DNA from: Sinorhizobium garamanticum
Lineage (GTDB): Bacteria > Pseudomonadota > Alphaproteobacteria > Rhizobiales > Rhizobiaceae
DNA: 64,000 bases
Assembly (NCBI RefSeq): GCF_029892065.1
Contig: NZ_CP120373.1
Span: forward strand, 1,547,501-1,611,500
Direction: 5' to 3'
Positions 38,294-47,758 of the stretch are shown here, in pieces. Position 1 is the stretch's first letter. Each line of letters opens with the position of its first letter. A program made the translations under genes and the position numbers. The notes under the pieces are model-generated. The model worked only from the letters and a program-made list of their open reading frames with translations, was not told where the DNA came from and did not search any database.

Positions 38294-41290
38294 ATGACAA
38301 GGCAAGAGGCCAACGAGCAATTCCAGCTCACATCGTTTCTGGATGGCGCCAATGCTGCTTATATCGAGCAGCTCTATGCGCGTTACGAAGCGGATCCGTC
38401 CTCCGTTTCGTCCGAATGGCAATCCTTCTTCAAGGCGCTCGCCGACCGGCCGGAAGACGTTGTGAAGGCCGCCAAGGGCGCCTCCTGGAAAAAAAGCAAC
38501 TGGCCGATCGCCGCCAATGGCGAACTCGTGTCCGCGCTCGACGGCGACTGGGGCGTCGTTGAGAAAGTTATCGAAAAGAAGGTCAAGGCCAAGGTCGAGG
38601 AAGCTGCTGCCGTCACCGGTGTCCCGGTCAGCGAGGCGGAGGTTCATCAGTCGACGCGCGATTCCGTCCGCGCCATCATGATGATCCGCGCCTACCGCAT
38701 GCGCGGCCACCTGCACGCCAAGCTCGATCCGCTCGGCCTTGCCGACCCGGTCGAGGACTACGAAGAGCTCTCGCCAAAGACCTACGGCTTCGAAGAGAAG
38801 GACCTCGACCGCAAGATCTTCATCGACAACGTGCTCGGCCTCGAATACGCGACCGTGCGCGAAATGGTCGAAATCCTCGAGCGGACCTACTGTTCGACGA
38901 TGGGCGTCGAATTCATGCATATGTCCAACCCCGAGGAGAAGGCCTGGATCCAGGCCCGTATCGAAGGTCCGGACAAGGGCGTCGAATTCACGCCCGAGGG
39001 CAAGAGGGCGATCCTGCAGAAGCTTATCGAGTCCGAAGGCTTCGAGCAGTTCATCGATGTCAAGTACAAGGGCACGAAGCGTTTCGGCCTCGACGGCGGC
39101 GAGTCGCTGATCCCGGCGCTGGAGCAGATCATCAAGCGCGGCGGTCAGGAAGGCCTCAAGGAAATCGTGCTCGGCATGGCCCACCGCGGCCGCCTCAACG
39201 TTCTTTCCCAGGTGATGGCCAAGCCGCATCGCGCCATCTTCCACGAGTTCAAGGGCGGCTCCTATGCGCCCGATGACGTGGAAGGTTCTGGCGACGTCAA
39301 ATATCACCTCGGCGCTTCCTCCGACCGCGAATTCGACGGCAACAAGGTGCACCTGTCGCTGACGGCGAACCCGTCGCATCTCGAGATCGTCAACCCGGTC
39401 GTCATGGGCAAGGCACGCGCCAAGCAGGACCAGATGGCGACGGTGTTCGAGGGCGACATCATTCCGCTGCGCGAACGCGTAAAGGTTATGCCGCTCCTGC
39501 TGCATGGCGACGCTGCCTTCGCCGGCCAGGGCGTCATCGCAGAAATCCTGGGCCTCTCTGGCCTGCGCGGCCACCGCGTCGCCGGTACCGTGCACTTCAT
39601 CATCAACAACCAGATCGGCTTCACCACGAACCCGGCCTTCTCGCGCTCCTCGCCCTATCCGTCGGACGTGGCGAAGATGATCGAAGCGCCGATCTTCCAC
39701 GTGAACGGCGATGACCCGGAAGCCGTCGTCTACGCGGCCAAGGTCGCGACCGAATTCCGGATGAAGTTCCACAAGCCGGTCGTCGTCGACATGTTCTGCT
39801 ACCGCCGCTTCGGCCACAACGAGGGCGACGAGCCGGCATTCACGCAGCCGAGGATGTACAAGGCCATCCGCGCCCATAAGACGGTCGTCCAGCTCTATTC
39901 GGAACGGCTGATCGCCGAAGGTCTCATGACCGAGGGCGAGGTCGAGAAGATGAAGGCGGACTGGCGCGCCCATCTCGAGCAGGAGTTCGAGGCCGGCCAG
40001 TCCTACAAGCCGAACAAGGCCGATTGGCTCGATGGAGCCTGGTCGGGCCTGCGCACGGCCGACAACCAGGATGAGCAGCGCCGCGGCAAGACCTCGGTAC
40101 CGATGAAGCAGCTGAAGGAAGTCGGCCGCAAGATTTCCGAGATCCCGGCTGGCTTCAACGCCCACCGCACGATCCAGCGTTTCATGGAAAACCGTGCCAG
40201 CATGGTGCAGACCGGTGAGGGCATCGACTGGGCAATGGCGGAAGCGCTCGCCTTCGGCACGCTTGTCACCGAGGGCACGAAGATCCGCCTCTCGGGCCAG
40301 GACTGCGAGCGCGGCACGTTCTCGCAGCGTCACTCGGTTCTTTATGACCAGCAGACGGAGGAGCGCTACATTCCGCTCGCCAACCTGTCGCCGACCCAGG
40401 CTCGCTACGAGGTCATCAACTCGATGCTCTCGGAAGAGGCGGTGCTCGGCTTCGAATATGGCTATTCGCTTGCCCGTCCGAACGCACTGACGCTGTGGGA
40501 AGCCCAGTTCGGCGACTTCGCCAACGGTGCTCAGGTGGTCTTCGACCAGTTCATCTCGTCCGGCGAACGCAAGTGGCTGCGCATGTCCGGCCTCGTCTGC
40601 CTGCTGCCGCACGGCTATGAAGGCCAGGGGCCGGAGCACTCCTCCGCGCGCCTGGAACGCTTCCTGCAGCTCTGCGCGGAAGACAACATGCAGGTCGCCA
40701 ACGTCACCACGCCGGCCAACTACTTCCACATCCTGCGCCGCCAGGTGAAGCGCGATTTCCGCAAGCCGCTGATCCTGATGACGCCGAAGTCGCTGCTCCG
40801 GCACAAGCGGGCGGTCTCCAGCCTCTCCGAAATGGCGGGCGAGAGTTCCTTCCACCGGCTGCTCTGGGACGATGCGGAGGTCATCAAGGACGGCCCGATC
40901 AAACTGCAGAAGGATTCGAAGATCCGTCGCGTCGTGATGTGCTCGGGCAAGGTCTATTACGACCTGCTCGAGGAGCGCGAGAAGCGCGGTGTCGACGACA
41001 TTTACCTGCTGCGCGTCGAGCAGCTCTATCCGTTCCCGGCCAAGGCTCTGATCAACGAACTCAGCCGCTTCCGCAATGCGGAAATGGTCTGGTGCCAGGA
41101 AGAGCCGAAGAACATGGGCGCCTGGTCGTTCATCGATCCCTATCTCGAATGGGTGCTCGCCCATATCGACGCCAAGTATCAGCGGGTGCGCTACACCGGC
41201 CGTCCGGCCGCCGCTTCGCCGGCAACCGGCCTGATGTCTAAGCACATGGCGCAACTTGCCGCCTTCCTCGAGGACGCGCTGGGGGGCTGA
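38294..41290 (+). CDS. sucA: 2-oxoglutarate dehydrogenase E1 component
   Basis: 998 residues, full length. Thiamine-diphosphate enzyme that decarboxylates 2-oxoglutarate and passes the succinyl group to SucB. Markers: the N-terminal NEQFQLTSFLDGANAAYIEQ helix that binds E2, GMAHRGRLNVL, the ThDP motif region HGDAAFAGQGVIAE ... INNQIGFTT, and the E1-type FGHNEGDEP. SD-like GAGGCGAACC and GGGG lie upstream of the ATG. Confidence 0.97.
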   Translation: MTRQEANEQFQLTSFLDGANAAYIEQLYARYEADPSSVSSEWQSFFKALADRPEDVVKAAKGASWKKSNWPIAANGELVSALDGDWGVVEKVIEKKVKAKVEEAAAVTGVPVSEAEVHQSTRDSVRAIMMIRAYRMRGHLHAKLDPLGLADPVEDYEELSPKTYGFEEKDLDRKIFIDNVLGLEYATVREMVEILERTYCSTMGVEFMHMSNPEEKAWIQARIEGPDKGVEFTPEGKRAILQKLIESEGFEQFIDVKYKGTKRFGLDGGESLIPALEQIIKRGGQEGLKEIVLGMAHRGRLNVLSQVMAKPHRAIFHEFKGGSYAPDDVEGSGDVKYHLGASSDREFDGNKVHLSLTANPSHLEIVNPVVMGKARAKQDQMATVFEGDIIPLRERVKVMPLLLHGDAAFAGQGVIAEILGLSGLRGHRVAGTVHFIINNQIGFTTNPAFSRSSPYPSDVAKMIEAPIFHVNGDDPEAVVYAAKVATEFRMKFHKPVVVDMFCYRRFGHNEGDEPAFTQPRMYKAIRAHKTVVQLYSERLIAEGLMTEGEVEKMKADWRAHLEQEFEAGQSYKPNKADWLDGAWSGLRTADNQDEQRRGKTSVPMKQLKEVGRKISEIPAGFNAHRTIQRFMENRASMVQTGEGIDWAMAEALAFGTLVTEGTKIRLSGQDCERGTFSQRHSVLYDQQTEERYIPLANLSPTQARYEVINSMLSEEAVLGFEYGYSLARPNALTLWEAQFGDFANGAQVVFDQFISSGERKWLRMSGLVCLLPHGYEGQGPEHSSARLERFLQLCAEDNMQVANVTTPANYFHILRRQVKRDFRKPLILMTPKSLLRHKRAVSSLSEMAGESSFHRLLWDDAEVIKDGPIKLQKDSKIRRVVMCSGKVYYDLLEEREKRGVDDIYLLRVEQLYPFPAKALINELSRFRNAEMVWCQEEPKNMGAWSFIDPYLEWVLAHIDAKYQRVRYTGRPAAASPATGLMSKHMAQLAAFLEDALGG

Positions 41291-41314
41291 TAGGCTCCCC
41301 ACGGTCTGCCAATC

Positions 41315-41385
41315 GCTGGAGCACTTCCAGGAAAAGTGCGTAGCGGTTTTCCGTCCGGAAGTGCGTAACTCAAAGAGCTAGAAAC
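41315..41385. repeat. Intergenic palindromic element between sucA and sucB
   Basis: Starts GCTGGAGCACTTCCAGGAAA, centre AAGTGCGTAGCGGTTTTCCG, ends AACTCAAAGAGCTAGA. Inner pairs include GCACTTCC/GGAAGTGC. I recall this element as common in rhizobial intergenic DNA; single copy in the window. It lies in the sucA-sucB spacer and ends 27 bases before the sucB ATG. Confidence 0.65.
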
Positions 41386-41412
41386 AGATATCTGATCAAC
41401 GGAACAAAAATC

Positions 41413-42651
41413 ATGGCAACAGAAATCCGCGTTCCCACTCTCGGCGAATCCGTCAGCGAAGCGACCGTCGGCACCTGGTTCAAGAAGGTCGGCGATGCGA
41501 TCAAGGCTGACGAACCGATCCTCGAACTCGAGACCGACAAGGTAACGATCGAAGTGCCGGCACCGGCAGCCGGCACGCTCTCCGAAATCGTAGCGCAGGC
41601 GGGCGAGACCGTCGGCCTCGGCGCGTTGCTCGGCCAGATCGCCGAAGGCGCCGGTGCCGCCGCTGCTGCTCCGGCTCCGGCCGAGAAAAAGCCTGAACCC
41701 GCGGCTGCCGCTCCGGCCCCGCAGCCAGCCGCCGCGCCAGCGCAGCAGGCGCCGACGTCGATGCCGCCGGCTCCGGCTGCCGCCAAGCTTATCGCGGAAA
41801 ACAATCTCGCCGCCGACCAGATCGACGGCTCTGGCAAGCGTGGCCAGGTGCTGAAGGGTGACGTGATCGCCGCTCTCGCCAAGGGCGTTTCGGCCCCTGC
41901 CGCCGAACCGGCGAAAGTCCAGGCGCGTGCGCCGGCGCCGGCCGAGGATGCCGTCCGCGAAGAACGGGTCAAGATGACACGGCTGCGCCAGACGATCGCC
42001 AAGCGCCTCAAGGACGCACAGAACACGGCCGCGATGCTCACCACCTACAACGAGGTGGACATGAGCGCGGTGATGAGCCTGCGCAACAAGTACAAGGACA
42101 TCTTTGAGAAGAAGCACGGCGTCAAGCTCGGCTTCATGGGCTTCTTTACCAAGGCTGTCACGCATGCGCTGAAGGAATTGCCGGCGGTCAACGCCGAGAT
42201 CGACGGCACCGACGTCATTTACAAGAACTTCTGCCACATCGGCGTCGCTGTCGGTACCGACAAGGGCCTTGTCGTGCCGGTCGTTCGCGATGCCGACCAG
42301 ATGTCGATCGCCGAGATCGAGAAGGAAATCGGCCGCCTCGGCAAGGCCGCTCGCGATGGCGCGCTGTCGATGGCCGACATGCAGGGCGGCACCTTCACGA
42401 TCTCCAACGGCGGTGTCTACGGCTCGCTGATGTCTTCGCCGATCCTCAACGCGCCGCAGTCCGGCATTCTCGGCATGCACAAGATCCAGGACCGCCCGGT
42501 TGCGATCGGCGGACAGGTCGTCATCCGCCCGATGATGTATCTCGCTCTCTCCTACGATCACCGTATCGTCGACGGTAAGGAAGCGGTCACCTTCCTGGTG
42601 CGCGTCAAGGAGAGCCTTGAAGATCCGGAACGCCTGGTGCTCGATCTCTAA
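41413..42651 (+). CDS. sucB: Dihydrolipoamide succinyltransferase (E2)
   Basis: 412 residues. One lipoyl domain (lipoyl Lys43 in [10 protein letters not shown]), an Ala/Pro-rich linker at about 80-120, the E1/E3-binding PSBD ([15 protein letters not shown] ... [11 protein letters not shown]), a second Ala/Pro linker, and the catalytic domain ending in SYDHRIVDG with the active-site His. Forms the core of the 2-oxoglutarate dehydrogenase complex. Followed by a terminator-like hairpin. Confidence 0.97.
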   Translation: MATEIRVPTLGESVSEATVGTWFKKVGDAIKADEPILELETDKVTIEVPAPAAGTLSEIVAQAGETVGLGALLGQIAEGAGAAAAAPAPAEKKPEPAAAAPAPQPAAAPAQQAPTSMPPAPAAAKLIAENNLAADQIDGSGKRGQVLKGDVIAALAKGVSAPAAEPAKVQARAPAPAEDAVREERVKMTRLRQTIAKRLKDAQNTAAMLTTYNEVDMSAVMSLRNKYKDIFEKKHGVKLGFMGFFTKAVTHALKELPAVNAEIDGTDVIYKNFCHIGVAVGTDKGLVVPVVRDADQMSIAEIEKEIGRLGKAARDGALSMADMQGGTFTISNGGVYGSLMSSPILNAPQSGILGMHKIQDRPVAIGGQVVIRPMMYLALSYDHRIVDGKEAVTFLVRVKESLEDPERLVLDL

Positions 42652-42656
42652 GACAG

Positions 42657-42680
42657 GCGGGGGCGAGAGCCCCCGCTTCT
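42657..42680 (+). terminator. Hairpin after sucB
   Basis: GCGGGGGC (42657-42664), GNRA-type loop GAGA, GCCCCCGC (42669-42676), then TTCTTCT. Very stable 8-bp stem 6 bases after the sucB stop. The next gene starts 22 bases further, so termination is probably partial. Confidence 0.65.
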
Positions 42681-42697
42681 TCTCGTGGGATGCGCGG

Positions 42698-43087
42698 ATG
42701 TCGTTGGAACTGAGCTACCTCCTGTGGAGCGCCCTGCTCGCCTTCGTCTACATGATGGCGCAGGCGGGCGCCTATCGCCTGCAGAACGGCCTCGTCGAGG
42801 CGGATCCCAACCGGGACGTTCAGCCGCCGCCGGATGTTTTTACGGCACGCGCGACGCGGGCGCTCCGCAATTTCCACGAGACCTATCCGATCTTCATCGT
42901 ACTCGTCGTCGTGGCGGAGTTCACCGGACGCGGCGGACCGCTGACCGGCTGGGGAGCGGCGATCTGGTTCTGGGCGAGGGCGGCTTACCTGCCGATCTAT
43001 GTCGGTGGTCTGGGTCTGGTTCGCTCGGCAGTGTGGGGTGTGTCCGCTATCGGACTTGCCCTGATGTTTGCAGGCATCGCGATCTAG
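42698..43087 (+). CDS. MAPEG family membrane protein
   Basis: 129 residues from the ATG of MSLELSYLLWSALLAFVYMM. Four hydrophobic helices; ATRALRNFHETYPIFIVLVV is the MAPEG hallmark (conserved R-N-x-x-E near helix 2). The family covers glutathione-dependent membrane enzymes, but bacterial members of this type have no assigned reaction. A frame open 27 codons upstream runs through the sucB hairpin and is not used. First of five small genes between sucB and lpdA. Confidence 0.83.
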   Translation: MSLELSYLLWSALLAFVYMMAQAGAYRLQNGLVEADPNRDVQPPPDVFTARATRALRNFHETYPIFIVLVVVAEFTGRGGPLTGWGAAIWFWARAAYLPIYVGGLGLVRSAVWGVSAIGLALMFAGIAI

Positions 43088-43101
43088 AAGGAGGACGAAG
43101 C

Positions 43102-43527
43102 ATGGCATCCGCACCGAATATTCCACCTATCCAGGCTCATATCTGCGTCAAGGACGGCCTTGCCGCCATCGCCTTTTACGAAAAGGCATTCGGCGCCGTT
43201 AACACGTTTCACCAGATGGCCGAGGACGGCAAACGCGTCATGCACGCCAATCTCGCCCTCTTCGGGGGCGAGATCATGCTGCATGACGAGTTTCCGGAAT
43301 ACGAGATGAGCATCAGTTCGCCCAAGACGGCAGGTGGCGCGAGCGTTGCGATCAACATCAATCTGGCGAAACCGGAAGATGTCGACCAGGCCTATGCCAG
43401 GGCGATCGCCGCCGGGGCATCGACAGTGATGGAGCCGCAGGATACGTTCTGGCAAGCACGCTATGCGCGCATCCAGGATCCATTCGGCCACATCTGGGCC
43501 CTCAACGCACCGGTCGCAAAATCATGA
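43102..43527 (+). CDS. VOC (glyoxalase/PhnB-like) protein
   Basis: 141 residues with AAGGAGG 7 bases upstream. Two beta-alpha-beta-beta-beta modules: IQAHICVKDGLAAIAFYEKAFG and DVDQAYARAIAAGASTVMEP. The end RYARIQDPFGHIWALN is typical of PhnB-like proteins, which lack a proven reaction. The TGA overlaps the ATG of the LysE gene by 4 bases (ATGA). Confidence 0.85.
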   Translation: MASAPNIPPIQAHICVKDGLAAIAFYEKAFGAVNTFHQMAEDGKRVMHANLALFGGEIMLHDEFPEYEMSISSPKTAGGASVAININLAKPEDVDQAYARAIAAGASTVMEPQDTFWQARYARIQDPFGHIWALNAPVAKS

Positions 43528-44162
43528 GCCACTATCTGATCGAACTCGCATCGCTGATGGCGATCTTCTCGTTCGCCATCGTCTCGCCCGGTGCCGACCT
43601 CGCCATGGTGATACGGCAGTCGCTGGTGCATGGGCGCCGTCAGGCCATCATCACATCCTTCGGCATCGGCACGTCGCTGATGTTTCACGTTACCTACACC
43701 ATTCTCGGCCTGGGGCTGATCATTTCCCAGTCGATCTATCTGTTCAACATCGTCAAGTGGTGCGGCGTCGCCTACCTCGTCTATATCGGCATCAAGGCGC
43801 TGCGCGCCGGCCAGACGGAGATTGCGGTCGATGCGGGAGAGGTAAGGGCGGGCAGAGAGCAGTCGGCGGCAAAGGCCTTTGGCCTCGGCTTTGCCGCCAA
43901 TGCGCTCAACCCGAAGGCGGTGTTCTTTTTCCTGTCGATCTTCTCGACGGTCGTCAGCGCCCATACGCCGATGATGGTCAAGTTCGGCTATGGCCTCGTC
44001 ATGGCAAGCTGCCTGATCCTCTGGTTCATCGGCGTCAGCCTGTTCATGACGACGCCGCGCATGCGGGCTGCCTTCACCCGGGCGAGCAAGTGGATCGACC
44101 GGGCAAGCGGCGTGGTCTTCATCGGGCTCGGGCTGAAGTTAGCGACCGAGAAGGCTGCCTGA
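43524..44162 (+). CDS. LysE/RhtB family exporter
   Basis: 212 residues, five to six hydrophobic helices. FAIVSPGADLAMVIRQSLVHGRRQA is the LysE signature; GFAANALNPKAVFFFLSIF is the second conserved stretch. Inner membrane; members export basic, branched or other amino acids. It overlaps its neighbours at both ends, so it is expressed with them. Confidence 0.85.
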   Translation: MSHYLIELASLMAIFSFAIVSPGADLAMVIRQSLVHGRRQAIITSFGIGTSLMFHVTYTILGLGLIISQSIYLFNIVKWCGVAYLVYIGIKALRAGQTEIAVDAGEVRAGREQSAAKAFGLGFAANALNPKAVFFFLSIFSTVVSAHTPMMVKFGYGLVMASCLILWFIGVSLFMTTPRMRAAFTRASKWIDRASGVVFIGLGLKLATEKAA

Positions 44163-44665
44163 TGACGGGCCGGAACGCTCTCCTCGCTTCGCTCGCGACC
44201 GTCTTGGCCGCCGCACCCGCCCTTGCGGACGAGTGCATCCAGGCGCGTGCGATCTACGCAGACCCTGCTGGCAGCTACGAGTTGCGGTTCGAGCCGGTCG
44301 GCTCGGAAAGCGCCGTCACCAGCAATCACTTCAAGGTCAAGTTCGGCAAGACCCGTCTGTCGCTCGACGGCGTCGTGATGCAATCCGGCGAGCCGCTGCG
44401 TGCGAACGGGATCGTCATGCATGATTGCCCGACAGGCGACGTCACCGGCGCGGAGCTTGAGGCCTGCACCGTCTGGGAGGGCGTGATCTATACGGTCGAC
44501 AGGGCCGGCCGCATCGGCTTGCTTCAGGCGGAGGACGCGCCGGCTGCCGAACAGATCCTGCTCCCCGGTTTCGGCCCGTCGCTGCGCACGTCGAGCGCCT
44601 GGGGCGAGGGCAAGGCGAACGCCGACAGCTCCGACATCTTTGAGTTCAAGGGATGCGCCGGATGA
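44162..44665 (+). CDS. Secreted protein of unknown function
   Basis: 167 residues; the ATG shares its A with the LysE stop (TGATG). Signal peptide NALLASLATVLAAAPALA then DECIQARAIY. The mature part has four cysteines and beta-strand-like segments (YELRFEPVG, FKVKFGKTRLSLDGVVM). No family recognised. Coupled on both sides to exporter and SDR genes. Confidence 0.65.
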   Translation: MTGRNALLASLATVLAAAPALADECIQARAIYADPAGSYELRFEPVGSESAVTSNHFKVKFGKTRLSLDGVVMQSGEPLRANGIVMHDCPTGDVTGAELEACTVWEGVIYTVDRAGRIGLLQAEDAPAAEQILLPGFGPSLRTSSAWGEGKANADSSDIFEFKGCAG

Positions 44666-45414
44666 GCCACGGGCGCGTCCTTCTCGTCACGGGCGGCAGC
44701 CGCGGAATAGGTGCCGCCGCCTGCATCGCAGCGGCAAGCGAAGGCTGGCGCGTCGCCATCAATTACGCCTCCAACCGGCAGGCCGCGGAAGAGGTGGTGC
44801 GTGCGGTCGAGGCGGCGGGCAGCGCCGCAATCGCCGTCGAGGGAGACGTCGGTTCTGAAGCCGGCGTGAAGGCGATCTTCTCCGTGGTCGACTCCGCCTT
44901 CGGCCGCCTCGACGGGCTCGTCAACAATGCCGGCATCGTCGGTCCGCCACAACGCATCGACGAGATTTCGCCGGAACGGCTGGACCGCATGTTCCGTGTC
45001 AACGTGACCGGTTCCATCCGCTGCGCGGCGGAAGCGGTGCTCAGGATGTCGACGCGTCACGGCGGGCGCGGCGGTTCGATCGTCAATCTTTCCTCCATCG
45101 CGGCCGTGCTCGGCGCACCGGGGCAATATGTCGACTATGCCGCCGCAAAGGGCGCGATCGACACGTTCACCGTCGGCCTGGCGCGTGAAGTGGCGGCGGA
45201 GGGCATTCGCGTAAATGCGGTGCGCCCCGGCATTATCGATACGGACATTCACGCCTCCGGCGGATTGCCGGACCGCGCCCGCGACATGGCGCCCTCGATC
45301 CCTGTGCAACGCCCCGGCACGGCCGGCGAAGTTGCCGATGCAATTCTCTATCTCCTGTCGGATAAGGCGACCTATGTGACGGGGGCAATTCTCAACGTCA
45401 GCGGCGGTCGCTAG
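44662..45414 (+). CDS. SDR family oxidoreductase
   Basis: 250 residues from the ATG at 44662, which overlaps the previous stop as ATGA; an ATG three codons earlier is possible. Classical SDR: cofactor motif VTGGSRGIG, LVNNAGIVG, catalytic Ser-Tyr-Lys in NLSSIAAVLG and YVDYAAAKGAID, and the C-terminal TGAILNVSGGR. The GSRGIG/basic pattern with NYASNRQ after strand 2 suggests NADP(H). Substrate unknown. Confidence 0.87.
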   Translation: MSHGRVLLVTGGSRGIGAAACIAAASEGWRVAINYASNRQAAEEVVRAVEAAGSAAIAVEGDVGSEAGVKAIFSVVDSAFGRLDGLVNNAGIVGPPQRIDEISPERLDRMFRVNVTGSIRCAAEAVLRMSTRHGGRGGSIVNLSSIAAVLGAPGQYVDYAAAKGAIDTFTVGLAREVAAEGIRVNAVRPGIIDTDIHASGGLPDRARDMAPSIPVQRPGTAGEVADAILYLLSDKATYVTGAILNVSGGR

Positions 45415-45438
45415 CCGCCCTGAAACAAGGATTATCAA

Positions 45439-46845
45439 ATGGCTTATGATCTCATCGTTATCGGAAGCGGCCCCGGCGGCTATGTCTGCGCCATCAAGGC
45501 GGCGCAGCTGGGCATGAAGGTTGCCGTGGTCGAAAAGCGCAGCACGTATGGCGGCACCTGCCTCAACGTCGGCTGCATTCCTTCCAAGGCGATGCTGCAC
45601 GCTTCCGAGATGTTCCATCACGCGCAGCACGGCCTGGAGGCACTGGGCGTCGAAGTCGCAAGCGCGAAGCTCAACCTTCAGAAGATGATGGCCCACAAGG
45701 ACGCGACCGTGAAGTCGAATGTCGACGGCGTCTCGTTCCTGTTCAAGAAGAACAAGATCGACGGCTTCCAGGGCCTGGGCAAGGTCCTGGGGCAGGGCAA
45801 GGTTTCCGTCACCAACGACAAGGGCGAGGAGCAGGTCCTCGAAGCAAAGAACATCGTGATCGCCACGGGCTCGGAGGTCGCCGGCATTCCGGGTGTCGAG
45901 TTCGAGTTCGACGAGAAGGTCATCCTCTCCTCGACCGGCGCTCTCGAGCTCGAAAAGGTGCCGGCGAGCATGATCGTCGTCGGCGGCGGCATCATCGGCC
46001 TCGAGCTCGGCTCGGTCTGGGCGCGCCTCGGCGCAAAGGTGACGGTGGTCGAATTCCTCGACACGATTCTCGGCGGCATGGACGGAGAGGTCGGCAAGCA
46101 GCTCCACCGGATGCTGACGAAGCAAGGCATCGACATCAAGCTCGGCGCCAAGGTGACAGGCGTTGCGAAGCCCGGCAGTGGCGCGAGAGTCACTTTCGAG
46201 CCGGTCAAGGGCGGCGAGTCGACCACGCTCGACGCGGACGTCGTACTGGTCGCGACCGGCCGCAAGCCCTGCACGGAGAATATGGGTCTCGCGAAGGCAG
46301 GTGTCGTGCTCGACTCGCGCGGCCGGATCGAGATCGATCGTCACTTCCAGACGAGCATCACCGGCGTCTACGCGATCGGCGACGTCGTGCGCGGTCCGAT
46401 GCTGGCTCACAAGGCGGAGGACGAAGGCGTGGCCGTGGCGGAGATCATCGCGGGCCAGGCCGGTCACGTGAACTACGACGTCATTCCGAGCGTCGTCTAC
46501 ACCCAGCCGGAAGTGGCTTCGGTCGGCAAGACCGAGGAAGAACTCAAGGCCGCAGGCGTTGCTTACAAGGTCGGCAAGTTCCCCTTCACCGCCAATGGCC
46601 GCGCCCGCGCGATGCTCCAGACGGATGGTTTCGTCAAAATCTTGGCCGACAAGGAAACCGACCGCGTGCTCGGCGGCCATATCGTCGGCTTCGGTGCCGG
46701 CGAAATGATTCACGAGATCGCCGTGCTGATGGAATTCGGCGGTTCGTCGGAAGACCTCGGACGCACCTGCCATGGCCATCCCACCATGTCGGAAGCGGTC
46801 AAGGAAGCGGCGCTCGCCACCTTCTTCAAGCCGATCCACATGTGA
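45439..46845 (+). CDS. lpdA: Dihydrolipoamide dehydrogenase (E3)
   Basis: 468 residues. Reoxidises the lipoyl group of SucB with NAD. FAD motif IGSGPGGYVCAIKAAQLG, redox disulfide GGTCLNVGCIPSK, NAD motif VVGGGIIGLELGSVW, second FAD motif YAIGDVV, and the catalytic His-Glu in CHGHPTMSE. Its place after sucAB makes it the E3 of the 2-oxoglutarate dehydrogenase complex. Confidence 0.96.
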   Translation: MAYDLIVIGSGPGGYVCAIKAAQLGMKVAVVEKRSTYGGTCLNVGCIPSKAMLHASEMFHHAQHGLEALGVEVASAKLNLQKMMAHKDATVKSNVDGVSFLFKKNKIDGFQGLGKVLGQGKVSVTNDKGEEQVLEAKNIVIATGSEVAGIPGVEFEFDEKVILSSTGALELEKVPASMIVVGGGIIGLELGSVWARLGAKVTVVEFLDTILGGMDGEVGKQLHRMLTKQGIDIKLGAKVTGVAKPGSGARVTFEPVKGGESTTLDADVVLVATGRKPCTENMGLAKAGVVLDSRGRIEIDRHFQTSITGVYAIGDVVRGPMLAHKAEDEGVAVAEIIAGQAGHVNYDVIPSVVYTQPEVASVGKTEEELKAAGVAYKVGKFPFTANGRARAMLQTDGFVKILADKETDRVLGGHIVGFGAGEMIHEIAVLMEFGGSSEDLGRTCHGHPTMSEAVKEAALATFFKPIHM

Positions 46846-46855
46846 CAATTGGCCG

Positions 46856-46878
46856 GGGGGCTGCGACAAGCGGCCCCC
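46856..46878 (+). terminator. Hairpin after lpdA
   Basis: GGGGGCTGC (46856-46864), loop GACAA, GCGGCCCCC (46870-46878), nine pairs including one G-T. No T-tract. Probable 3' end or stabiliser of the suc-lpd transcript. Confidence 0.5.
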
Positions 46879-46932
46879 TGCCATGCGCTGCCACGCGGCG
46901 CGAACATGAACGGACCGATATGAGGATCGTTC

Positions 46933-47406
46933 ATGAGACCGCGAAGCGTCGCCGCTCACCTTCCGAACGCGATATTGCCCGAAGCCGACTGGGCGGATCG
47001 CTACGAGCTTCTCATTTTGAATGAGCAACTGACGGCGGGCGAGGCGGCCCGGCGCATGCTTGGCCAACTGCCGGCCTGGGTCCGCGCCTTTCTGGCACTT
47101 CGAAACCGCATCGTGTCACCCGTCGGGCTGAAGACCGCTGCACCAGCCGCGGATCGCGGTCTGATCGGATTTTTTCCGGTTTTGCTCGATGACAAGCGCA
47201 AGGCCGTTCTCGGCTTCGACGACCGGCATTTGGATTTTCGCATTATCGTGGACGTCCGCGAAGGTCCGGCCGACAGCCAGGTGGTCGGCGTCACGACCCT
47301 GGTGCGTCGCCGAAATTTATTCGGCCGCATCTATCTCGCGCTTGTCACGCCGTTCCACAAGACAATCGTCCCAGCATTGTTGGCCGGGCTGAACGAACGG
47401 CGCTGA
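46933..47406 (+). CDS. DUF2867 family protein
   Basis: 157 residues. The family layout is visible: ADWADRYELLI, LPAWVRAFLALRNRIVSPVGL, GFFPVLLDDKRKAVLGFDDRHLDFRI and FGRIYLALVTPFHKTIVPALL. No biochemical function has been assigned to DUF2867 as far as I know. Separate from lpdA (87 bases plus a hairpin). Confidence 0.78.
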   Translation: MRPRSVAAHLPNAILPEADWADRYELLILNEQLTAGEAARRMLGQLPAWVRAFLALRNRIVSPVGLKTAAPAADRGLIGFFPVLLDDKRKAVLGFDDRHLDFRIIVDVREGPADSQVVGVTTLVRRRNLFGRIYLALVTPFHKTIVPALLAGLNERR

Positions 47407-47410
47407 ACGC

Positions 47411-47480
47411 GAGCGATTCTAATAAGTTGAGACGCGGGAATGCGGGCGGAAAACCGCGCACACTTTTCCTCATCCCGCTC
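47411..47480 (+). repeat. Intergenic palindrome, family B, copy 3
   Basis: Almost the same as 11110-11173: GAGCGATTCTAATAAGTTGA then GCGGGCGGAAAACCGCGCAC and CTCATCCCGCTC. It abuts the MITE-like element at 47481. Confidence 0.75.
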
Positions 47481-47758
47481 CTAGAGCCCTTCAGGGTTAA
47501 ATGGAAGCAGTTCTGCCGGAGCAGGTTTTCGTCAGGGCAGAGGCGATTGGCGAAGGGGCGTACCCGGATGTACGTCCGAGCCGATCGCCTCTGAGCCTGG
47601 CGGAAAAATGCCCGGCCCTCCGGGTTGGCTGAAACGGGCCGCCTGATCGGCCGGCCGGCTTGGCCGTATGCTTTGGCTACGCCGCGCGCCGGCCGGTCGA
47701 CCATCCGACTCCATTTGAGCCAACAGAACTGTTTCCATTTAAACCTGAAGGGCTCTAG
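47481..47758. mobile_element. MITE-like element with 35-bp terminal inverted repeats
   Basis: Left end 47481-47515 (CTAGAGCCCTTCAGG...) and right end 47724-47758 (...CCTGAAGGGCTCTAG) pair at 33 of 35 positions. The total is 278 bp. The interior is GC-rich, has further inverted segments (GAGGCGATTGG ... CCGATCGCCTC) and no protein-coding gene. No flanking target duplication was identified; a 4-base CTAG is part of the ends. The right end contains the stop codon of the TraB/GumN-like gene. Confidence 0.7.

Noticed and set aside
38258..41302. A 1014-codon open frame antisense to sucA
   Set aside because: It is a high-GC shadow frame: the opposite strand encodes a complete, recognisable 2-oxoglutarate dehydrogenase E1, and the shadow product is compositionally unlike any protein, with no ribosome site.
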